DNA from: an uncultured Clostridium sp.
GTDB taxonomy: Bacteria; Bacillota; Clostridia; TANB77; CAG-508
Assembly: GCA_900553865.1 (NCBI GenBank)
Contig: USFC01000020.1
Coordinates: forward strand, 1 to 20,440
Direction of reading: 5' to 3'
Length of the DNA stretch: 20,440 bases
Shown: positions 14,652-20,440 of the stretch, in pieces
How positions within the stretch are numbered: position 1 is the stretch's first letter
How the letters are laid out: every line of letters starts with the position of its first letter
Notes under the pieces: model-generated
Seen by the model: only the letters and a program-made list of their open reading frames with translations
The model's database searches: none
Told to the model about the DNA's origin: nothing
Program-made: the position numbers and the translations under genes

Positions 14652-15985
14652 CACCTATTAGTTCTAAATTTTCCACTTTTTCTATTTTAGCTTTTGATAT
14701 TGTATTTTCTATTGGCTTATATGGGATTTTTACTACTTTATAATTTGTTGTATGTCCTTTAATGTATTCACCCTCTTTTTCTTCCCACAATACTTCTAGT
14801 TCTTTTCCTATTTCTTCTTCATTATACTTAATTTCATTACTATGTGATAATTCTATCAATTTTGCACTTCTTTGTTCTTTTATGTTTCCGTCTATTTGAT
14901 TTGGCATCACAGCTGCCTTTGTTCCTTTTCTTGGAGAATATTTGAAAATGTGCATTTGGTAAAAATTAATTTTTTTTAAAAATTCATATGTTTCATTAAA
15001 CTCTTCCTCTGTTTCTCCTGGAAAACCTACTATTATATCTGTTGTTAGTGCAACATTTTTATAATATTTTCTAAGAAGATCCACACTTTTTGCAAATTCT
15101 TCGGTAGTATATCTTCTGTTCATTCTTTTTAGAGTTTCATCACATCCACTTTGAAGTGATAAATGAAAATGGTCACATATTTTTTCTAGTTTTGTTAATC
15201 TTTTTAAAAATTCTTCTGTAATTAAAGTTGGTTCTAGTGAACCTAGTCTAATTCTTTCAATTCCATCTATTTTATTTATTTGTTCTAATACATCTATTAG
15301 GCTTGCTTTTGGCTTAAAATCCTTTCCATATGAAGCCAAATGAATTCCTGTAATTACAACTTCTTTAATTCCATTTTGTGCAATAGTTTTAACTTCTTCT
15401 ACAGTATTTTCAATTTTTCTACTTCTAACATGTCCCCTTGCATATGGAATTATGCAATATGAACAAAATCTGTCACAACCGTCTTGCACTTTTACAACAG
15501 CTCTTGTTTTTTCTGTATAATCTGTAACACCAAAATCTAAAAATTCTTTTTGATACATTACATCTGTTACTTTTGCTTCTTTTTGAGTATTATTTTTTTC
15601 TGCTTCTGACGCAAAAGGGACAGTTGACGCATTAGGAAACGTCCCCAATGCGTCAACTAGGTCTGCAATTTGGTTCTTTTCGTTGGTTCCATATATTACG
15701 TCTATTTCTGGTATTTTTTCTAGCTCTTCTTTTGCTACTTGTGCATAACAGCCACATGCTACTATTATAGAGTCCGGATTTAATTCTTTTGCACGTCTTA
15801 GCATCTGCCTTGATTTTCTATCTGCCATATTTGTTACTGTGCATGTATTTATTATGTATATATCTGCTTTTTCATCGAATTCTTTTATTTTATATTCTTT
15901 TTTTATAAATTGTTCTATCATTGCATTTGTTTCATATTGATTTACCTTACAACCGTAAAGTAAAAAATGCTACTGTTTTTTCCAT
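14641..15985 (-). CDS. mtaB: tRNA t6A37 methylthiotransferase MtaB, interrupted by a +1 frameshift
   Basis: MtaB is a radical-SAM enzyme that turns t6A37 into ms2t6A37 in ANN-decoding tRNAs. Translation should start at ATG 15985 (SD GAGGAAG), giving MEKTVAFFTL, then an in-frame CGG and, two codons later, TAA (15949-15947). Skipping the C at 15955 continues as GCKVNQYETNAMIEQF and onward for 437 residues, 447 in total, a normal length. The restored GGT-TGT supplies the first of the three N-terminal cluster cysteines (TLGC); the others are in NTCTVT and GCYAQ. The radical-SAM motif CDRFCSYC follows, and the C-terminus looks like a TRAM domain. The frame that opens at ATG 15921 has no SD and lacks the first cysteine, so it is unlikely to be functional. 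About 17 residues after VDALG derive from palindromic repeats. Confidence 0.93.
15607..15656. repeat. Two GACGC-type palindromic repeats inside mtaB
   Basis: A half element, TGACGCAAAAGGGACAG (15607-15623), is joined to a full one (15624-15656) with perfect 10-base arms TTGACGCATT/AATGCGTCAA around AGGAAACGTCCCC. They are read in-frame on the coding strand as the segment from VDALGTFPNAS to TVPFASEA, in a loop where MtaB proteins vary in length. Confidence 0.85.
15950..15960 (-). other. +1 frameshift site in mtaB (TTA-C-GGT)
   Basis: The coding strand reads TTT TTT ACT TTA CGG TTG TAA. The conserved TLGCKVN requires ACT TTA GGT TGT AAG, so the C at 15955 is extra. It is the same arrangement as in mfd: a YTA Leu codon, in-frame CGG, then a GGN glycine codon in the +1 frame. 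Here the zero frame stops two codons later, so without the shift only a 12-residue peptide is made. Confidence 0.8.
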
Positions 15986-16017
15986 TTTTCTTCCTCGTTT
16001 CTTTTTTCTTTCGCCTT

Positions 16018-16046
16018 ATTTTATCATATTTTATCTAATTTTTAAA
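16018..16046 (-). promoter_or_regulatory. Probable sigma-A promoter of mtaB
   Basis: On the minus strand TTTAAA (16046-16041), 17 bases, TAAAAT (16023-16018) preceded by TGA (extended -10). It lies about 30 bases before the start codon at 15985, which supports that start over the internal ATG at 15921. Confidence 0.6.
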
Positions 16047-16060
16047 GTAATTTTTTAAAT

Positions 16061-16127
16061 TTTCCCAATTAGGGACAGTCCCCAATTGGGAAAAAGTAGC
16101 AATTGGGGACTGTCCCTAATTGCTACT
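16061..16127. repeat. Two inverted GGGACAGTCCCC palindromes side by side
   Basis: Hairpin 1 (16061-16093) has arms TTTCCCAATT/AATTGGGAAA around AGGGACAGTCCCC. Hairpin 2 (16095-16127) has arms AGTAGCAATT/AATTGCTACT around GGGGACTGTCCCT. The two cores are reverse complements of each other, so the pair is an inverted duplication with different outer arms. The copy at 4622-4645 shares the second orientation. The pair lies between mtaB and the divergent orphan gene. Confidence 0.88.
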
Positions 16128-16205
16128 TGTATATTTTTTAATTTTGTGTTATTATATATAACATCTTGAATATATTGTATAAAAGCCTAAAAAGGAGGGA
16201 TTTGT

Positions 16206-16517
16206 ATGTGTAGCGCAACTAACGAATCTTATCAAGAAGCTTATGAGTATGTAGTTAGTGAAGTTAAGCCCTATGTAGACCGGTATTATCAGTACTTTTT
16301 AGACAAAGGCAAAGATTTGCCTTTAACAGCTGAGGATGGGATAACAGAACTATCTACCTTGGACAAAATTGACATTTTAGTCAAGAAGAAATATATTAAT
16401 GGAACATATATTTCTGACCTCATGCTAATCATTGATTACTATGTAAGAGGAATCCCATTTATTATTCCTCTTACAAATTATCAGATGAGAATTGAAATTT
16501 TTCTTGAGAATTACTAA
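16206..16517 (+). CDS. Orphan protein of unknown function
   Basis: A 103-residue, probably soluble protein with a strong SD (AAGGAGGG, 16192-16199) six bases before ATG 16206. It has alternating charged and aromatic stretches (YEYVVSEVKPYVDRYYQYF) and a hydrophobic C-terminal part (LMLIIDYYVRGIPFIIPL) that is not a clear membrane helix. No signal peptide and no recognised motif were found. It stands alone on the plus strand among minus-strand genes, between inverted repeats and a bidirectional terminator. Its codon choice differs from its neighbours, with more GAC, ATC, CTC, CCC and AAG, and the only in-frame CGG (residue 26) of any uninterrupted gene here. This hints at horizontal origin, but a 103-codon sample is small. 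Confidence 0.75.
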   Translation: MCSATNESYQEAYEYVVSEVKPYVDRYYQYFLDKGKDLPLTAEDGITELSTLDKIDILVKKKYINGTYISDLMLIIDYYVRGIPFIIPLTNYQMRIEIFLENY

Positions 16518-16575
16518 TTTTTAAGAAAGCATTTGCGTTACAAAAGTTTGACTATTATTAATGGTCACAACATTT

Positions 16576-16617
16576 AAAAAGAGCTTTAAACTATAACCTA
16601 GTTTGATGCTCTTTTCT
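16576..16617. terminator. Bidirectional terminator between the orphan gene and the SPFH gene
   Basis: AAAAAGAGC (16576-16584) pairs with GCTCTTTT (16608-16615), and inside it AAACTA (16588-16593) pairs with TAGTTT (16599-16604). T-rich sequence follows on the plus side, and TTTTTAAA on the minus side. It serves two convergent genes. Confidence 0.8.
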
Positions 16618-16634
16618 TCATTTTATTATTTATT

Positions 16635-17567
16635 CTATTCTTTATCTTTTTTAGCTGTTTTTTTATCGTCTTTTATTATTTCTTTTACTGCACCTATACT
16701 ACTTAATGCAGATGTTGCTTCAAATGGAATAAATACTTTATTTGCTTCTCCATTTGCTACTTCTTTTAATGCTTCTAAAGATTTTAATTGTACTAATTTT
16801 TCATCTGGATTTGCTTTCATCATTGCATTATATACCATATGTATTTCTTCGGCTTTTGCTTCTGCCACTTTTTTAATAGCTTCAGCTTCACCATCTGCTC
16901 TTCTAATTTTTGCTTCTTTATCTGCTTCTGCTTCTAATATAGCGGCTTCTTTTTTACCTTGTGCAAGAGTAATTGCAGATTGTCTTTCACCTTCTGCTTG
17001 TAAAATTAGAGCTCTTTTATTTCTTTCTGCATTCATTTGCTTTTCCATTGCATCTCTAATATCTGCTGGTGGTGTAATATCTTTAATTTCTACTCTATCT
17101 ATTTTACAGCCCCATTGGTCTGTTGCTTCGTCCAAAATGACTCTTAATTGGTCATTAATTGCATCTCTTGAACTAAAGGTTTCGTCTAAATCCATTTTAC
17201 CAACAATATCACGAATAGTTGTAATGGCTAAATATTCAATACCTTTCTTTAAGCTTTGAATTTCATATACTGCTTTTGCTGGGTCTGTAATTTTATAAAA
17301 TACAACAGTATCTATTGTAATTGTAACATTATCTTTTGTAATAACACCTTGTGGTGGTATGTCCATAGTTTGTTGTTTTAAGCTTACTACACTACGTACA
17401 TGATCAATAAATGGAACTATAATGGTTAAACCTGCATCGGCTATTTTATGAAATTTACCAAGTCTTTCTATAATATATACTTCTGATTGTTTAACAATTT
17501 TTATTGACTTTATTGCAATTATAAAAATAATAGCAAGAATAACGATTAAAGTTATAAGTCCTCCCAT
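16635..17567 (-). CDS. SPFH/stomatin-prohibitin family membrane protein (QmcA-like)
   Basis: A 310-residue band-7 protein. It has an N-terminal membrane anchor (about 3-20), the SPFH domain (about 25-190) beginning SEVYIIERLGKFHKIADAGL with the typical IPPQGVITKDNVTITIDTVVFYKI, an Ala/Glu/Lys-rich coiled-coil region (about 185-250), and a Lys-rich tail (DDKKTAKKDKE). Family knowledge: these proteins form large oligomers or cages at membrane microdomains and may modulate proteases or lipid organisation; the precise role here is unknown. The often linked NfeD-type partner is not next to it. ATG 17567 has the SD AAGGAGG. A TATAAT (17618-17613) with a weak TTTATT -35 (17641-17636) is a likely promoter, so it is probably monocistronic. 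Confidence 0.93.
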   Translation of the reverse strand: MGGLITLIVILAIIFIIAIKSIKIVKQSEVYIIERLGKFHKIADAGLTIIVPFIDHVRSVVSLKQQTMDIPPQGVITKDNVTITIDTVVFYKITDPAKAVYEIQSLKKGIEYLAITTIRDIVGKMDLDETFSSRDAINDQLRVILDEATDQWGCKIDRVEIKDITPPADIRDAMEKQMNAERNKRALILQAEGERQSAITLAQGKKEAAILEAEADKEAKIRRADGEAEAIKKVAEAKAEEIHMVYNAMMKANPDEKLVQLKSLEALKEVANGEANKVFIPFEATSALSSIGAVKEIIKDDKKTAKKDKE

Positions 17568-17676
17568 AATTTTTCCTCCTTGATTTTTATTTTTTACTTC
17601 AAAACTATTTCTATTATACTACAGAAATTGGCAAAAATAAAGGGATTTGACAAATTATTATATAAATTATTATAAA

Positions 17677-17709
17677 ATGACGCAAAAGGAAACGTCCCTT
17701 TTGCGTCAT
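17677..17709. repeat. GACGCAAAAGG palindromic repeat at the rarA stop codon
   Basis: TGACGCAAAAGG and CCTTTTGCGTCA form a perfect 12-bp stem around AAACGTC, the most regular copy of the family. The rarA stop codon TGA (17708-17706) is the first three bases of the repeat on the minus strand, so the element ends the gene and can act as its 3' hairpin. Confidence 0.9.
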
Positions 17710-18959
17710 TTGTTAAATGTAACTGTGTCATCTTGTATGTAATATTTGGTTCCTATCATTTTGTCTGGCAAGTATTGTTGTTCTACGTAATGATTTGGAT
17801 AATCATGTGGATATTTATATCCTTCATGATAGCCAAATTGTTCCATTCCTTCTGCTGGTGCATTTCTTATATGCATTGGAACTTCGCCCGTATCTTTATT
17901 TTTTACATCTTCTAAAGCTGTATTTACTGCATTATAAGAGCAATTTGATTTTGGTGATAATGCTACATATAATGCTGCTTCTGATAAAATTATTCTTGCT
18001 TCTGGCATTCCTACCATATGAACAGCTTGCATTGCTGAATTTGCAACCACTAGTGCATTTGGATTTGCAAGTCCTACATCTTCTGAGGCACATATAACAA
18101 TTCTTCTTGCTAAAAACATAGGGTCTTCTCCTCCATTTATTGCCCTTGCCAAGTAAAATACTGTAGCATCTGGGTCAGAGCCCCTCATTGATTTTATAAA
18201 TGCGCTAATATTATCATAATGGCTATCTCCATTTTTATCGAAAATTGCTTTTCTATTTTGCACACTATCTGCTGCTATTTGTGGCGTAATTTCTATAACA
18301 CCCTGTTCGTTCATTTTAGTAGTTAATACTGCTATTTCTAGTCCATTTAATGCTGTACGTACATCTCCATTTGAAACCTCTGCTATTTTTTTTAAGGTCT
18401 CGTCTTCTATTTTTATTTTATAGCTTCCAAGTCCCTCTGGCGCTACTAATGCTCTTTTTAATACTGTATATATATTTTTTATAGTTAAAGGTTCTAATTT
18501 TACAACCATAGAACGAGATATTAAAGCTTTATTTACCTCAAAATAAGGATTTTCTGTAGTTGCTCCAATTAAAATTACTGTTCCATTTTCTACATATGGT
18601 AGAAGTGCATCTTGTTGTAATTTATTAAAACGATGAATTTCGTCTATAAATAATATACATTTTCCTGTAGGATTTAAAAGCACATTACTAGCTTCCACTA
18701 TTGCATTTTTTATATCTCCTACTCCTGCTGTTACAGCATTTATTCTTGTAAATTTATATTTTGTAGTTTCGCTTATTACCCTTGCTAGCGAAGTTTTTCC
18801 ACACCCTGGAGGTCCCCACAGAATAATACTAGATAATCTATCTGCTTTTATTGTACGATATAAAATTTTGTCTTTTCCTAAAATATGTTCTTGCCCTACA
18901 TACTCTTCTAGGCTCTTTGGCCTCATTCTATATGCTAATGGCTTGCTAAAGTCTGTCAT
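17706..18959 (-). CDS. rarA: AAA+ ATPase RarA/MgsA, replication-associated recombination protein
   Basis: A 417-residue AAA+ ATPase of the clamp-loader group that acts at stalled replication forks. Walker A GPPGCGKT is at 49-56, Walker B FIDEIH at 104-109, sensor 1 GATTEN at 132-137, and the arginine-finger region SRS at 148-150. The C-terminal tetramerisation part contains MRGSDPDATVFYLARAINGGEDPMFLARRIVICASEDVG, typical of RarA, and the tail YHEGYKYPHDYPNHYVEQQYLP is also characteristic. It is complete and of normal length. It lies 97 bases downstream of ruvA on the same strand, where many bacteria have ruvB; sequence signatures are of RarA, not RuvB. The last codon and stop run into a palindromic repeat. 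Confidence 0.96.
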   Translation of the reverse strand: MTDFSKPLAYRMRPKSLEEYVGQEHILGKDKILYRTIKADRLSSIILWGPPGCGKTSLARVISETTKYKFTRINAVTAGVGDIKNAIVEASNVLLNPTGKCILFIDEIHRFNKLQQDALLPYVENGTVILIGATTENPYFEVNKALISRSMVVKLEPLTIKNIYTVLKRALVAPEGLGSYKIKIEDETLKKIAEVSNGDVRTALNGLEIAVLTTKMNEQGVIEITPQIAADSVQNRKAIFDKNGDSHYDNISAFIKSMRGSDPDATVFYLARAINGGEDPMFLARRIVICASEDVGLANPNALVVANSAMQAVHMVGMPEARIILSEAALYVALSPKSNCSYNAVNTALEDVKNKDTGEVPMHIRNAPAEGMEQFGYHEGYKYPHDYPNHYVEQQYLPDKMIGTKYYIQDDTVTFNK

Positions 18960-19056
18960 TTTTTCTTCCTTTCAATTCTAAATTTAAAAAACAAATTTAA
19001 AAATTTATGAAACTAATCTTTTTTTAATTTTCAATTTCTGTTCTAAAATTTTAAAT

Positions 19057-19650
19057 TTATCTTGCTAAATTTTTTAATCCTAATTTTATTATTTCTTCTA
19101 CTGTTAAATCTTCGTCTATTCCTTGAAGTGCACATTCTATCTCTTTTTTACTATATCCTAGAACTTGAAGTGCTGAAATTGCTTCATTATATTTCTGTGT
19201 ATCTACTACTTTTTGTACTTGTTTTTCTACTTCTTCTATATCTTGCTGTTTATTTAGTTTATCTTTTAGCTCTAATATAATTCTTTGTGCACCTTTTGGC
19301 CCAATTCCTGGAAGTGCCTTTATTTTTGCAACATCATTTGTAATTACAGCTAATGCAAAGCTTGATGGAGTAATATTAGATAATATATTTATTGCTGATT
19401 TTGCACCTATTCCACTTACAGATAATAATAGTTCAAACATTCGAAGTTCTTCATTTGTGTTAAATCCGTATAAACTCATTTCATCTTCTTTTACTTTTAA
19501 ATATGTATGTACTTTTACTATTTGACCTATTTCTCCTAATTCTGCTATTGCTATTTCTGACATAAATATTTTATAACCTATTCCATTTACATCTATTACA
19601 ATATAACCACTTGTTTTTACTTCTAAACTTCCTTTTATATATGCGTACAT
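19057..19650 (-). CDS. ruvA: Holliday junction branch-migration protein RuvA
   Basis: A 197-residue protein that binds Holliday junctions as a tetramer and loads the RuvB motor. Domain I is an OB-fold (MYAYIKGSLE... to about 65). Domain II has two helix-hairpin-helix motifs: LLSVSGIGAKSAINIL (75-90) and IKALPGIGPKGAQRIILELKDK (110-131). Domain III is the RuvB-contacting C-terminus (about 148-197, ALQVLGYSKKEIECAL). The start ATG 19650 has the SD AGGAGAG. RuvB is not adjacent; rarA follows instead. A promoter with TTGTTT and TATAGT lies upstream. No complete LexA box is seen, so SOS control is not supported from this sequence. Confidence 0.96.
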   Translation of the reverse strand: MYAYIKGSLEVKTSGYIVIDVNGIGYKIFMSEIAIAELGEIGQIVKVHTYLKVKEDEMSLYGFNTNEELRMFELLLSVSGIGAKSAINILSNITPSSFALAVITNDVAKIKALPGIGPKGAQRIILELKDKLNKQQDIEEVEKQVQKVVDTQKYNEAISALQVLGYSKKEIECALQGIDEDLTVEEIIKLGLKNLAR

Positions 19651-19693
19651 ATTCTCTCCTTACATCTGCTTATTCTCATTTTCTATTCTTTAT

Positions 19694-19722
19694 ACTATAT
19701 AATATTTACGTAAAAAAAACAA
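19694..19722 (-). promoter_or_regulatory. Possible sigma-A promoter of ruvA
   Basis: On the minus strand TTGTTT (19722-19717), 17 bases, TATAGT (19699-19694), about 45 bases before the ruvA start codon. Confidence 0.5.
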
Positions 19723-19768
19723 GCGAACATTTAATATTTTTACAAATTTTTGTTTTGTTTTTTAATAC

Positions 19769-19794
19769 GAAAAAAGAGCCTATGCTCTTTTTTT
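19769..19794 (-). terminator. Terminator of the small membrane-protein gene
   Basis: AAAAAAGAGC and GCTCTTTTTT form a stem around the 4-base loop CTAT, followed on the minus strand by a T run. The loop contains the gene's stop codon TAG (19782-19780), so the last codons encode the 5' arm of the hairpin. Confidence 0.85.
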
Positions 19795-20349
19795 GAAACT
19801 AAACTTTCCTACTATTACCCCTACCATATGTACAATTTTTGTAGAGTTTCGTTTTGCTATACCTTTTCCTATTGCTTTTCCGCCAACTGTAAGTGATGCA
19901 ACTATTGCACTAATGATAAATTGTAAGTCAAAGTTTAAATTATATTTTTCTGTTATTTTTATTGTAATAAGTGCTGCTATAGAACCACTTATTACCCCAC
20001 AAATATCTCCTATTACGTCTGCACATATATTAGAAACTTTTGATGAATTTCGTATAAGTTTTATTGAGGTTTTAGCCCCTTCTACTTTTTTACTTGCTTT
20101 TGCATGAAGCTCTTCTTCTTTTGCTACTGTTACTGCTACACCTACTATATCAAATATTATTCCTATAAATATGGTTAATATTAGTATTAGCAATGCTGGA
20201 AATAACTCTAAACTAGAAATTGCATTTGTACATATGTATGAAAATATAATAGATAAAATAAAAGTGGTTATAAACACCGTTATAAACCATTTCAGCTCCG
20301 AGTTATCTTTCTTTTTATTATCATTCTTAGTTTTTTCTTTTTTTGCCAT
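19780..20349 (-). CDS. Small polytopic membrane protein, unknown function
   Basis: 189 residues. A Lys-rich cytoplasmic-looking N-terminus (MAKKEKTKNDNKKKD) is followed by about four hydrophobic segments (roughly 21-43, 50-76, 113-131 and 143-157), with a charged loop AKEEELHAKASKKVEGAKTS between the second and third. The stretch DVIGDICGVISGS is conserved-looking. From memory, similar clostridial proteins are sometimes labelled CorB-like Mg/Co transporter, but I see no CBS or DUF21 signature and do not assign that function. ATG 20349 has GGAG seven bases upstream. It ends in its own terminator, so it is not fused to the ruvA transcript. It may begin inside an upstream gene (see 20292-20440). 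Confidence 0.82.
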   Translation of the reverse strand: MAKKEKTKNDNKKKDNSELKWFITVFITTFILSIIFSYICTNAISSLELFPALLILILTIFIGIIFDIVGVAVTVAKEEELHAKASKKVEGAKTSIKLIRNSSKVSNICADVIGDICGVISGSIAALITIKITEKYNLNFDLQFIISAIVASLTVGGKAIGKGIAKRNSTKIVHMVGVIVGKFSFKKRA

Positions 20350-20440
20350 TCATTTTCTCCATTTTTGTATATATTTTTTAGATGGTAAAAATCTAAGTAA
20401 ATTTTACGGTTTAGGTCTAGAAGAATTTCTCTATTTTCTA
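20292..20440 (-). CDS. Possible 3' end of an upstream gene (partial, overlapping)
   Basis: From the right edge an open minus-strand frame reads ENREILLDLNRKIYLDF... and ends at TGA 20294-20292, overlapping the membrane-protein gene by about 58 bases. The residue mix is protein-like, but the overlap is unusually long, no start is visible, and the frame contains an in-frame CGG near its end. The plus strand is also open here (FLDGKNLSKFYGLGL). It could be chance in AT-rich DNA. Confidence 0.2.
   Translation of the reverse strand, partial: ENREILLDLNRKIYLDFYHLKNIYKNGENEWQKKKKLRMIIKRKITRS

Noticed and set aside
14641..15921. mtaB starting at ATG 15921
   Set aside because: There is no SD, and it would lack the first conserved cluster cysteine. 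The real start with SD and promoter is at 15985.
1531..15955. Frameshifts dismissed as homopolymer sequencing errors
   Set aside because: Neither break is in a homopolymer, and both are an extra C between TA and GG that creates the otherwise unused codon CGG. Error remains possible but not of the usual kind; I kept it as an alternative in the findings.
16061..16127. CRISPR array
   Set aside because: Repeats are palindromic with differing arms, not regularly spaced direct repeats with unique spacers, and no cas genes are present.
19725..19735. LexA box upstream of ruvA
   Set aside because: Only a GAAC half site (within AAGCGAACAT) is present; no GTTC partner at the right spacing.
20404..20409. 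A third TTACGG shift site on the plus strand
   Set aside because: No open frame with a start leads into it in the needed phase; the frame that is open there reads TAC GGT without a shift.

Overview
The window is very AT-rich and carries strong Shine-Dalgarno sites and clear sigma-A promoters. Its housekeeping genes have Firmicutes/Clostridia-type sequences, and it includes the endospore gene ylbJ. The best guess is a spore-forming or formerly spore-forming uncultured gut-type clostridium. No 16S rRNA or other decisive marker is present. Most genes are on the minus strand.

Layout from left to right: a SpoU/TrmH-type rRNA methyltransferase and mfd (minus); a divergent plus-strand group of ylbJ, two small unknown genes and an elongator tRNA-Met; dnaG-rpoD (minus), the classical primase/sigma operon; a CarD-family regulator; two tandem sortases; a HIT protein; a very short alaS; mtaB; a plus-strand orphan gene of unlike composition; an SPFH/stomatin protein; rarA; ruvA; and a small unknown membrane protein. 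There is no gene-free stretch over 300 bases. The longest, 15986-16205, holds the mtaB promoter and a pair of inverted repeats.

The most interesting observation concerns mfd and mtaB. Each is broken by a single extra C at the same kind of place. Mfd reads CTA-C-GGA and MtaB reads TTA-C-GGT, so a Leu codon is followed by an in-frame CGG, and a +1 step at that CGG restores a conserved Leu-Gly and the full-length protein. I searched every gene for CGG. It occurs in-frame only at these two sites and once in the compositionally odd orphan gene, while it is common out of frame (as NNC-GGN). This fits a programmed or tolerated +1 ribosomal frameshift at a starved or unassigned CGG codon. The alternative is two coincidental indels (mutation or assembly error).

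Second, a family of short palindromic repeats with GTCCC cores (three subfamilies) is scattered over seven loci. Copies lie at gene 3' ends and inside mfd and mtaB, where they add in-frame peptides. The unusually compact AlaRS, hairpins that hide or bridge Shine-Dalgarno sites, and a promoter overlapping a terminator are further points of interest.

Functionally, the window is mainly information processing: DNA repair and recombination (Mfd, RarA, RuvA), replication and transcription (DnaG, RpoD, CarD), and tRNA/rRNA modification and charging (MtaB, TrmH family, AlaS, tRNA-Met). A small cell-surface component (sortases, SPFH) is also present.
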